Positions 1-7,648 of a DNA stretch of 61,885 bases are shown here, piece after piece (position 1 is the stretch's first letter; every line of letters begins with the position of its first letter). The stretch is from Clostridia bacterium. GTDB taxonomy: Bacteria; Bacillota; Clostridia; Christensenellales; CAG-138. The notes beneath the pieces were generated by a model. It was not told the DNA's origin. It saw only the letters and a list, made by a program, of their open reading frames with translations, and made no database searches. Location of the stretch: the NCBI GenBank assembly GCA_017438865.1, contig JAFRUN010000036.1:1-61885 (forward strand). Reading direction: 5' to 3'. The position numbers and the translations under genes are program-made.

Positions 1-703
1 CCGGCTCCCCCGCCACGAAGGCGAAGTCGCCCATGTGCGCCATGGCGGATTTCGGGTTCTCCGGATCTGTCACGTAGATCTTCCCCATCACCTTCTGCAG
101 GCAGGAGCGGACGCCGGTGTCCAGGTCCTCCCAGCCGGCGAACAGCCCTTCGACCTTGGAGGTGTCCTCCAGCTCGAAGACCGTGGGGGGCGCCTTGTCC
201 TCCCCGGGCTCCTCCCGCAACTTCAGCACGGCGACGATCTCGTCCTCGTCCATTTCCCCGTTTTCCGTAAAGCCGAAGGAGGCGTAGAGCTTTTTGGCGA
301 CCTCGTTTTCGGGATTGTAGGAGGTGACGCAGAGCTCCGCCTCGCCCCGGGGCCAGGTTTTGATGAATTCCAGGGCCAGGCGCAGGGCCTCCCGGCCGTA
401 GCCCTTTCTCTGATACCGCTTGTCGATCAGCAGCCGCCAGAGGCTGTAATTTTCCTTCAGCGCCTTAGGCGCGTCCAGCCCTTCCAGGGCGGCCTCGTTG
501 TAGCCGATCATCAGAAAGCCCACCAGGGTCTCGTCGTCATAGATCGCGAAGGGCCAGGCGTAGGCCTCGCCCGACGTCACGGCCACATAGGCCTCCGCCA
601 GGCTCTCCGTGTTGTCGGCGACAAAGGGATACTGGGATTCGAAGATATTCAGTTCCAGCAGTTCCTCTAAATTTTTGGAGGTCACTTTTTCCAGATATAC
701 CAT
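1..703 (-). CDS. GNAT acetyltransferase joined to a GNAT_acetyltran-like (ZmaR-type) domain, partial
   Basis: The reading frame is open from an ATG at 703 to the window edge (234 codons visible), so the C-terminus is missing. Residues 1 to about 165 form a GNAT fold with the acetyl-CoA loop QRKGYG in RLLIDKRYQRKGYG and a typical C-terminal LYASFGF. After a short acidic linker the frame continues with an SCLQKVMGKIYV segment followed by GDFAFVAGEP, which resembles the start of the GNAT_acetyltran family that includes the zwittermicin A resistance protein ZmaR. The product would be a two-domain N-acetyltransferase of unknown small-molecule substrate. It is the last visible gene of a minus-strand run and starts 13 bases after the preceding hydrolase, with GGGAGATCACA before the ATG. 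The first domain is certain; the second is a family guess from a partial domain. Confidence 0.8.
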   Translation of the reverse strand, partial: MVYLEKVTSKNLEELLELNIFESQYPFVADNTESLAEAYVAVTSGEAYAWPFAIYDDETLVGFLMIGYNEAALEGLDAPKALKENYSLWRLLIDKRYQRKGYGREALRLALEFIKTWPRGEAELCVTSYNPENEVAKKLYASFGFTENGEMDEDEIVAVLKLREEPGEDKAPPTVFELEDTSKVEGLFAGWEDLDTGVRSCLQKVMGKIYVTDPENPKSAMAHMGDFAFVAGEP

Positions 704-715
704 TGTGATCTCCCT

Positions 716-2080
716 TTACAGTTTCTTGCAGGGCTGTCCGCCGTTGACGGTCACGCCGTCTTCGCTGAAAGCGATTTTGACCATGCCGAGCTTCCGGCCG
801 AATTCGTTTTCGCTGAGGGGATAGAGTTGGAACTTCAGCTCGTCTCCGTCGTCGTCGATGGCCTTGGCCCAGAGCTCGCCGTCCTGCATCCAGACCTCGT
901 CGATGAGGAAATCCTCGTCCTCGGGATGCTCGTATTTGCCGCACCAGCTCTCCCATTTGGACTTGTCGGGATCCTTTATCATGATTTCCTCGATGCATGT
1001 AATGGGCTCGGGCTTCTTATCCCTTACGATTGCTTCCATGCCGGAATCGAAGGCCGAAGAGGCCCGCACGTCTGTGAACTGACGGCAGCAGAGCTGGATC
1101 AACACTGCATCGGTATCGAGAAAGCGTTCGAACCATGTCCAGTAGCCCGGCACGCTGCCACTGTGGCAGGCAATCAGCCCGAGTTGTTCGTCGTGGACGA
1201 GCACCCAGCCGAAGCCATAATCATCCTCGTCGCCTTCTTCGCGAGCCGGTTCTCCGTTATTGAGCGTCGCGGGAGTATACATGAGCTGTTGCTCCTCGGG
1301 TGTGAGGAGCGTGCCGGCTCTCAACACCCTGTCCCATTTGAAAAGATCGAGGATATTCGTGAACACGCCCATGTTGCCGTTCAGCCCATCATGAGAAATA
1401 ACAAATCCTTTGTACTTCGAATCATCGGGAAGCTTGTATTCACCGTCCTCTACCACAAGACCTTCGGCAAGGTTTTCGATCCCAACATGATCCTTCCTGC
1501 GGTGGTAAACGCGGGTGGAACAAAGTCCTGCGGACTCAAATATGTTCTTCTCAAGAAAGGCTTCGAACTTCTCGCACGAGACCTTCTCCACGATCTCGGC
1601 AAGGATCTGGTAACCGGTGTCGGTGTACTCGGCTCCTTTGCCCGTCGGGTACGTAAGCTCCGGCCTGCATTCATGAAGAATGCGGATCACAACGTCGCTG
1701 CCAGGAATCACGCCTTCCGCCTCTGAGATTCTTTCGATATCCTCATCAAGATCTGAAAACCCGCTTGTGTGGGTGAGCAGATGGCGGATTGTGATGCCTG
1801 GATACGGTACCTCCGGGAAAAACCGCGTGATTTCGTCATCGAGATCAAGAAGCCCCCGTCGGCGAAGGAGCATGATTGCCGTTGCTGTGAACTGCTTGGT
1901 AATCGAAGCGATGTCGAACACGCTTTCCTCCGTGACGGGAATCCTGTTTTCTATGTCACGGAAACCCAGCGCGCCTTTCGACACGATCTCTCCGTTTTCG
2001 GCGTAAAGCCATGTGCCGTTGAAGCAGTCCTTTTCATACGCTTCACGGGCGAGCTTTTCCATCAATGCTTTCTTATCCAT
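716..2080 (-). CDS. Cytoplasmic serine hydrolase, beta-lactamase family (class C/PBP4*-like), paralogue A
   Basis: This 454-residue protein belongs to the serine beta-lactamase-like family (Pfam Beta-lactamase, PF00144). The nucleophile motif is S59-I-T-K62, the second motif is Y-T-D instead of the usual Y-S-N, and the third is H-S-G in CHSGSVPGYW. About 75 C-terminal residues form a separate module starting KSKWESWCGKYE and ending in CKKL, shared with the next three hydrolases. There is no signal peptide: the protein starts MDKKALMEKL, so it should act in the cytoplasm, unusual for a family best known from the periplasm or cell surface. The start at 2080 has AGAAAAGAAAGG upstream; an upstream in-frame ATG lies inside the preceding gene and is ignored. 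Substrate unknown. Confidence 0.9.
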   Translation of the reverse strand: MDKKALMEKLAREAYEKDCFNGTWLYAENGEIVSKGALGFRDIENRIPVTEESVFDIASITKQFTATAIMLLRRRGLLDLDDEITRFFPEVPYPGITIRHLLTHTSGFSDLDEDIERISEAEGVIPGSDVVIRILHECRPELTYPTGKGAEYTDTGYQILAEIVEKVSCEKFEAFLEKNIFESAGLCSTRVYHRRKDHVGIENLAEGLVVEDGEYKLPDDSKYKGFVISHDGLNGNMGVFTNILDLFKWDRVLRAGTLLTPEEQQLMYTPATLNNGEPAREEGDEDDYGFGWVLVHDEQLGLIACHSGSVPGYWTWFERFLDTDAVLIQLCCRQFTDVRASSAFDSGMEAIVRDKKPEPITCIEEIMIKDPDKSKWESWCGKYEHPEDEDFLIDEVWMQDGELWAKAIDDDGDELKFQLYPLSENEFGRKLGMVKIAFSEDGVTVNGGQPCKKL

Positions 2081-2100
2081 AATTTTGCCTTTCTTTTCTC

Positions 2101-3459
2101 TTACAGTTTTTTGCAGGTCGTCTCGCCGTTGATCACGAGGCAGTCTTCGCCGAAGGTGATCTTCACCTTGCCGCCCTTTCTGCCGAACGTGTTTTCTTCG
2201 ATCGGATAGAGGCGGTAATCGCATACGTCATCCTCGTCGTACGCGACCTTTGCATACAGTTCGCCGTCTTTGCCGTATACTTCTTCGATCGGGAAATCCT
2301 CGTCCTGCTTCTCATACTTTCCGCAGAAGCTCTCCCACTTCGACTTGTCGGGATCCTTGACCGCGAGATCCTCGATGGTCTGTATCGGCGCGGGCTCCTT
2401 GTCCCTTGCAATCTTCGACATGCCTTCAAAGAAACCGTCGATGCCCCGGATATCTTCCGGCTCACGGCAGCACAGAAGGACGAGCATCCTGTCCGTATCG
2501 ACGCAGCGCTCGCACCAGGTCGCATATCCGGGCCAGCCGCCGCTGTGCGAAAGAATGCGCCCAAGCGCGGGATCTTCCGAAATAAACCATCCAAACCCGT
2601 AGCCGTTGCCCTCGTCGTCGGTCGCGATCTCGCCGTTGTTTAACCGACCGGGCGTGAACATCGTCGCCTGATCCTCTTTTGTGAACAGCGTTTCTTCCCG
2701 AAGCGCCCTGTCCCATCTGAAAATATCGAAGATATTGGTGTAGACGAAACCAACGCCGCATTCTCCGTCCAAAAGGATCACTTCGCGATAGTCCTCCAGC
2801 TCGTCCGGTATACGGTATTCTCCATCATAAAACACCAGACCGCGCGCGAAATTATCGAACGGTATACCGTCGACGCGGATGTGACAAACGCGCGTCGAAA
2901 GCATTCCGCAGGGCTCGAAGATCTCCTTTTGCATGAATGCCTCGAACGGCATGCCGGAGACCTTTGCGACGATCTCAGCAAGCAGGCAGTAGGCGGTGTT
3001 GCTGTACTCCCACTTTTCGCCCGGCGCGAATTCCGGTTCAAGACCCGATTCCTTGAGAAAGCGCACGCAGAGGTCGTTTTTCGGAATCTCCTTTTCGTCC
3101 TCCAGGTTCTCCGTCGCCCAATCCTCGTGGTCGGGCAGTCCGCTTGTGTGATGCAGAAGATGGCTGACCGTGACGCCTTCGTACGGATTCTCCGGGAAGA
3201 ACTTCGAAAGTTCGTCTTCAAAGCGCAGAAGCCCTCTTTTGTACAGCAGCATGATCGCTGCCGCCGTGAACTGCTTGCTGACGGACGCCAGTTCGAAGAT
3301 GCTGTCCTCCCGCATCGGAAGCGTGTCTTCCGGGTCCCGGAAGCCGACCGCGCCGGAACTAACGATATCGCCGTTTTCGGCATACAGCCACGTTCCCGTG
3401 AAAACGCCTTTCGCATATGCTTCACAGGCAAATTGATCCATCATTGCCTTCTTATCCAT
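2101..3459 (-). CDS. Cytoplasmic serine hydrolase, beta-lactamase family, paralogue B
   Basis: A 452-residue paralogue of the neighbouring hydrolase with the same architecture. The catalytic motifs are complete: S59-V-S-K62, Y-S-N in YSNTAYCLLAEIVAKVSG, and H-S-G in LSHSGGWPGY. The N-terminal signature MDKKxxM...F.GTWLYAENG and the C-terminal CGKYE...FGRK.G...CKKL module are shared with paralogues A and the 617-residue fusion, pointing to local gene duplication. No signal peptide or membrane segment is visible. The start has GGAAAGG eight bases upstream. The gene ends 20 bases before paralogue A starts, so it is very probably co-transcribed with it. A beta-lactamase-fold esterase or peptidase is the safe description. 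Confidence 0.92.
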   Translation of the reverse strand: MDKKAMMDQFACEAYAKGVFTGTWLYAENGDIVSSGAVGFRDPEDTLPMREDSIFELASVSKQFTAAAIMLLYKRGLLRFEDELSKFFPENPYEGVTVSHLLHHTSGLPDHEDWATENLEDEKEIPKNDLCVRFLKESGLEPEFAPGEKWEYSNTAYCLLAEIVAKVSGMPFEAFMQKEIFEPCGMLSTRVCHIRVDGIPFDNFARGLVFYDGEYRIPDELEDYREVILLDGECGVGFVYTNIFDIFRWDRALREETLFTKEDQATMFTPGRLNNGEIATDDEGNGYGFGWFISEDPALGRILSHSGGWPGYATWCERCVDTDRMLVLLCCREPEDIRGIDGFFEGMSKIARDKEPAPIQTIEDLAVKDPDKSKWESFCGKYEKQDEDFPIEEVYGKDGELYAKVAYDEDDVCDYRLYPIEENTFGRKGGKVKITFGEDCLVINGETTCKKL

Positions 3460-3477
3460 ACTCGTTTCCTTTCCTGT

Positions 3478-5220
3478 TTACAGTTTTTTGCAGGTGATCC
3501 CGTCGATCACAAGGCAGTTGTCGCCGAACTCGATCTTCGCGAAGCCGCCCTTCCTGCCGAAGGTCTTTTTGCCGATCGGATAGAGTTCATAGACCTTTTC
3601 GCCTTCTTCGGTGATGACCCGCGCAAACAGCGTTTCGTCTTCCATAAAGATCTCATCGACGCGGAAATCCTCAACGTTCTGCTCATATTTGCCGCAGAAG
3701 GATTTCCGGCCGCGCTTGCACAGATCCTCGTTCATGGCCGCCTCAACGGTCTGATAGAGCTCCAATGCGACGTACGTCTGCGCCCAGTCGAGCGCATCCG
3801 TTGCGTGGTTGAACATGCTCGCCACACACAGATCCTTATCGAGAGAGAACATCCATTCCGTAATGAAGCCCTCGTTCCAGCCGCCGTGTTCGCCGATATC
3901 GCCGCGGAAATTGTTCACGCAAAGCCCGTAGTTTTCCATGACCGGCGTGAGCATCCGCCGCGCGGTCTTCTTTTTGAGGAATCCGCCCCTGCGGTAGCTT
4001 CTCGAAAGCGCAAGACCGATCTTAGTAAGCTCGGTCGGCGTGCTCCAGAGTCCCGCCGCCGCGTGCTCGGGATAGTAATGATAGCCGTGCTCCAAATCTT
4101 CCCTGTACGCAAGCCGTCCGCCGAACGCCGCGTTCGCAAGAAGCTCCTCGTCAAGCGGCTGGAAAAAGCCGGTGCGCTTGAGGCCCAGCGGCTCCGCGAC
4201 CTCCTTTTGAAACGCTTCGCGGAGCGTCATGCCCGTGATCCGCTCAAATGCGAGTTGTGCAAGCGTGATTCCGCCGCCGGAGTATTCATGCTGCATGCCG
4301 TAGGGCATGGTTTGCCGGACCTTCGGCGTGTTGCCTTTGCCGCTCAGCACGTCCTCAAGCGACAGCGGCGCGTGATTCGCGGGGTAGCCCGGGAAGCCGT
4401 GCACGTTATAGCCCGCCGTGTGAGAAAGCAGTGCGGCAAAGGTCACCGGACCTTTTTTCACAAATTTCGGAACGACGCCCGAAATGTCTGTGTCAAGGTC
4501 GATCTTGCCCTTGTCGACGAAGCGCAGCAGCGTGATCGCGAACATGGGTTTGCTGACCGAGCCCGCCTGGAACAGCATGTCCCGATTGACCGGAAACTCC
4601 TCGCCGTTTCTGCCGCTGCCGGCGCAGTAGAGCTGAAGCTCTTCTCCGTCATTGATCGCGATGCTGACGCCGTAACCGTTCTTTCCCTTGATCTGCAGGC
4701 GATCCTTCACGTCGACGTCATACCACAGGAACGTATCCCGCTCCTTTTTCGTCGTCTTCTTCAGAAACAGGCGCAGAACCGCCTCTCCATCGTCGATGCA
4801 TCCGGTATCCAGGAAGCCCGCCTTATGATAGACGTGCAGACCGCGCTCGTTCTCCGGCTCGGTGGACAGCAGCACCCGTTCTCCGCCGAGATCGCGAAAA
4901 TACCGGATGATCTCTTTTAGCGCCGCCTGTCCGTAGCCCTTGCCCTGCTCATTTTTGTCGATCATGAAACGCCAAAGGTAGCATCTGTCGTCTTCGTCCT
5001 CTTCCTCGAGATCCACGGCGAGCATGCAGAAGCCGACAAGCTTCTCGTCCGCATAGATCGCGAACGGCCGCGCGACGCCGGGGTGTTCGGCGTTCGCTTC
5101 GTCGGCCTGTTTGAGCGACACCTTGTTCGGCGCGACAAACGGCTGATCCTCGCGCACGGAAAGTGCCAGCACCGCCTCGCGGTTTTCATCGGTAATGGGT
5201 CTTAATGTAATGGTTTCCAT
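3478..5220 (-). CDS. GNAT acetyltransferase - serine hydrolase fusion (580 aa)
   Basis: Residues 1-155 are a GNAT domain (RFMIDKNEQGKGYG with the acetyl-CoA loop, then YHKAGF), and residues of about 165-490 are a beta-lactamase-like serine hydrolase with S221-V-S-K224, a Y-S-G second motif and H-G-G as the third. The last 75 residues are the same CGKYE...CKKL module seen in the neighbours. The hydrolase half differs more from paralogues A and B than they differ from each other: it lacks the GTWLYAENG start, so this fusion is not simply the 617-residue fusion duplicated. SD GGAGG lies eight bases before ATG. One polypeptide would both acetylate and hydrolyse, presumably in the cytosol; the substrate cannot be read from the sequence. 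Confidence 0.9.
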   Translation of the reverse strand: METITLRPITDENREAVLALSVREDQPFVAPNKVSLKQADEANAEHPGVARPFAIYADEKLVGFCMLAVDLEEEDEDDRCYLWRFMIDKNEQGKGYGQAALKEIIRYFRDLGGERVLLSTEPENERGLHVYHKAGFLDTGCIDDGEAVLRLFLKKTTKKERDTFLWYDVDVKDRLQIKGKNGYGVSIAINDGEELQLYCAGSGRNGEEFPVNRDMLFQAGSVSKPMFAITLLRFVDKGKIDLDTDISGVVPKFVKKGPVTFAALLSHTAGYNVHGFPGYPANHAPLSLEDVLSGKGNTPKVRQTMPYGMQHEYSGGGITLAQLAFERITGMTLREAFQKEVAEPLGLKRTGFFQPLDEELLANAAFGGRLAYREDLEHGYHYYPEHAAAGLWSTPTELTKIGLALSRSYRRGGFLKKKTARRMLTPVMENYGLCVNNFRGDIGEHGGWNEGFITEWMFSLDKDLCVASMFNHATDALDWAQTYVALELYQTVEAAMNEDLCKRGRKSFCGKYEQNVEDFRVDEIFMEDETLFARVITEEGEKVYELYPIGKKTFGRKGGFAKIEFGDNCLVIDGITCKKL

Positions 5221-5239
5221 AATAGTTTCCTCCGTAAAA

Positions 5240-5752
5240 TTATAATTTCAATACTGCAAGTATTTCGTCGTCCTCGGCGCTGTACGCCTCGGAGACCTCT
5301 TCAAAACCGAACGAAGCATACAGCTTCCTTGCGGCCGTGTTTTCAGGATCGTAGCAGAGCCACGCATATTCGGACTGTCTGCACGGTCCGGACCGAATGA
5401 AATCGAGTATAAGCTTCATGGCTTCCCTGCCGTAGCCCTTTCCCTGATAACGCTTGTCGATCATGAAGCGCCAGATGAAATAGCTGCTCCTTGTGAACCG
5501 GTATTTTTCGTTCAGGTCGTCGTCCGGCTCGTATGGGATGTCATAGCCGATCATCGCAAATCCGATGGGCTTGTCTCCCTTGTAAATGCCGAACGTGAAC
5601 ACCTGAAAGCCCGCTTCGCGCACGATACCGGCATAGGCAAGACTCGTCACGTTATCCGGCAGAAACGCTTTCTGCTCCCGCGTTACGCGCAGGTCCTCAA
5701 CGTCGTGCCAGTTCAGATAGTTGATCTTCTCCAAATGGATCATGGGTCCCAT
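5240..5752 (-). CDS. GNAT family N-acetyltransferase (170 aa)
   Basis: A single-domain GNAT protein. The acetyl-CoA pyrophosphate loop is in FMIDKRYQGKGYGREAM (QGKGYG), followed by the usual DPENTAARKLYASFGFEE segment. It resembles the GNAT halves of the left-edge gene and of the 580-residue fusion in length and motif wording, including the rigid F-M-I-D-K pattern. The start at 5752 has GGAGG five bases upstream. It lies between the two GNAT-hydrolase fusions with gaps of 19 and 36 bases. Substrate unknown; diamine, amino-acid or antibiotic acetylation are all possible. Confidence 0.93.
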   Translation of the reverse strand: MGPMIHLEKINYLNWHDVEDLRVTREQKAFLPDNVTSLAYAGIVREAGFQVFTFGIYKGDKPIGFAMIGYDIPYEPDDDLNEKYRFTRSSYFIWRFMIDKRYQGKGYGREAMKLILDFIRSGPCRQSEYAWLCYDPENTAARKLYASFGFEEVSEAYSAEDDEILAVLKL

Positions 5753-5788
5753 AAAATCCTCCGTATACCAATAGATGTCGATTGTTTC

Positions 5789-7642
5789 TTACAGCTTTTT
5801 GCAGGTATATCCGCCGTAAATCAGGCAGCCGTCGCCGAATTCAAACACGGGCGAATACCGCTTGATCCCGAATTTATTGTCTCCGAGCGGATACAGCTTT
5901 GCTTCCCAGGCGCCGCAATCTTCGATCAGCCGTACGTATAGTTCGCCGCCCCGCATAAAGACTTCGTCCACATAGAGGTCGTCGTCCGGCTCTTCGTATT
6001 TGCCGCAGAAGCTCTCCCACATTGATTTGTCAGGATCTTTTTCCGCGATCTCCTCGACCGAACGTACCGGCTCCGGTTCGTTTCCCATCGCGATCGCATG
6101 CAGTCCGGGGATCAGCGCGTTGTTTGCGCGCGCGTCAAGCTGATCGTGGCAGGCGCACTTGACAATGACCTTGTCCTCGTCGATGAAGCGCTCATACCAC
6201 GTCTCGTATTCGGGCCAGTATCCCGAGTGGCAGACGATCAGCCCGTGTTCGGGATCCTTTATGATATCCCAGCCGAAGCCGTAGCAGGCGGGCCCGATCG
6301 CGTCGTCGTCCAAAGCGGGCTCTCCGTTCGGAAGCAGCGTCGGCGTATACATCTCCGCTTGTTCCTCCAAGGTTAAGATCGTCCCTTCCCGCAGCACACG
6401 GTCCCAACGCAGAAGGTCAAAGATATTGGAGTGCACGAGCCCGTCGCCGTTCACGCCGTCCAGCGGAACGACATGGTTCTGGCTTTCCGAATCGTCGGGC
6501 AGAAAGTAGCGGCCTTTCTCCCAGACCATGCCAAAAGCGAGGTTCGGGATCGTGATGTGATCCTTTCTGCGGTGATACACCTTCGTCGCGGTCAGCCCTG
6601 CCGGGATGAAGATGTTTTGTTCAAGGAAATCCTCGAACGACATGCCGGAGACCTTCTCGATGATCTGCGCCAGTACGCAGTAGCCGGTGTTGGAATATTC
6701 CCACTTTTCGCCCGGCGCAAATTCCGGACCTTCTCCGCTTTCACAGAGAAAACGGATCATGATATCGTTGCCGGGGATCGTGCCTTCCGCCGTTGCCGTC
6801 TCTGTGATCCAGTCCTCGTAATCGGGCAGCCCGCCCGTATGCGTCAGAAGATGCCGAACCGTAACGCCCGGAAACGGAACCTCCGGGAAGAACTTCGTGA
6901 TCTCGTCGTCAAGTGAGAGAAGCCCTCTGCGCCGGAGCAGTATGATCGCCGTCGCCGTGAACTGCTTGGTGACGGATGCGAGATCAAAGACCATGTCCTC
7001 CGTGATCGGCGCTCCGGTTTCAAGGTCGTTCACGCCGACCGCGCCTTTCGATATGATTTCGCCCTTTTCGGCGTACAGCCACGTTCCCGTGAAGCCGCCC
7101 TTTTCATGCGCGTCATGCGTCAGTTTTTCGATCAGATATTTCTTATCCATAATCATTTTCTTCCTCTCCATATAAACGTATTTTTCCGGGTCCTCTCCCA
7201 TGGCGACGACGTGCGCCGGCATCGGCTTCTTTTCAAAGCCTAGCCGTTCGTACAACGCGATCGCCTTCACGTTTTCGGGATCGGGATCGACCCAGACGGT
7301 CTCTGCGCCGTTATCAAACGCTTCCTTTACGACGAACGAAAGTGCTTTCGTCGCGATCCCCCGTCCGCGCGCAAACCGGAACAGCTTGATATCCAGCGAT
7401 GCGCTCTTTGTATCTTCGTCGATGTCGTAGGACGTCTCGCCGCAGTACCCGCCGTCCTCATAAATGGCATAATAGTTGCTCCGCGGTCGGTTCGCGGCGG
7501 TCCTGCAGATCATTTCCCGGATGCTTTCCTCCGTTTCCGAAAGTCCTTCGGGAAACCCGACATATTTCATGACGTCGCCGTCCGCCCACAGGCGCTGCAC
7601 GTTTTTGACGTCTTCCGGCGTTGCTTCTCTGATCTCGATCAT
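5789..7642 (-). CDS. GNAT acetyltransferase - serine hydrolase fusion (617 aa)
   Basis: Residues 1-160 are a GNAT domain of the RimJ/RimL-like type (RFARGRGIATKAL as the acetyl-CoA loop, ALYERLGFEKK near its end). At residue 165 a second start-like sequence MDKKYLIEKL begins a complete serine hydrolase that matches paralogues A and B from their first residue, with S223-V-T-K226, Y-S-N (YSNTGYCVLAQIIEKVSG), H-S-G (CHSGYWPEY) and the CGKYE...CKKL terminal module. It therefore looks like two adjacent genes joined by loss of a stop codon. A purine-rich ribosome-binding sequence survives at the junction, so a free hydrolase may also be made. The ATG at 7642 follows GGAGGAATGAGGGAAC and is six bases from the end of rsgA. 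Confidence 0.9.
   Translation of the reverse strand: MIEIREATPEDVKNVQRLWADGDVMKYVGFPEGLSETEESIREMICRTAANRPRSNYYAIYEDGGYCGETSYDIDEDTKSASLDIKLFRFARGRGIATKALSFVVKEAFDNGAETVWVDPDPENVKAIALYERLGFEKKPMPAHVVAMGEDPEKYVYMERKKMIMDKKYLIEKLTHDAHEKGGFTGTWLYAEKGEIISKGAVGVNDLETGAPITEDMVFDLASVTKQFTATAIILLRRRGLLSLDDEITKFFPEVPFPGVTVRHLLTHTGGLPDYEDWITETATAEGTIPGNDIMIRFLCESGEGPEFAPGEKWEYSNTGYCVLAQIIEKVSGMSFEDFLEQNIFIPAGLTATKVYHRRKDHITIPNLAFGMVWEKGRYFLPDDSESQNHVVPLDGVNGDGLVHSNIFDLLRWDRVLREGTILTLEEQAEMYTPTLLPNGEPALDDDAIGPACYGFGWDIIKDPEHGLIVCHSGYWPEYETWYERFIDEDKVIVKCACHDQLDARANNALIPGLHAIAMGNEPEPVRSVEEIAEKDPDKSMWESFCGKYEEPDDDLYVDEVFMRGGELYVRLIEDCGAWEAKLYPLGDNKFGIKRYSPVFEFGDGCLIYGGYTCKKL
7148..7171 (-). promoter_or_regulatory. 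Internal ribosome-binding site and restart inside the GNAT-hydrolase fusion
   Basis: Read on the minus strand this stretch is ATGGAGAGGAAGAAAATGAT followed by TATG. It encodes MERKKMIM of the fusion, but GGAGAGGAAG is also a good Shine-Dalgarno sequence placed about 10 bases before the ATG at 7150, which is exactly where the stand-alone hydrolases begin (MDKK). Internal initiation would give the free 453-residue hydrolase. This is an inference from spacing and homology only. Confidence 0.55.
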
Positions 7643-7648
7643 GTTCCC

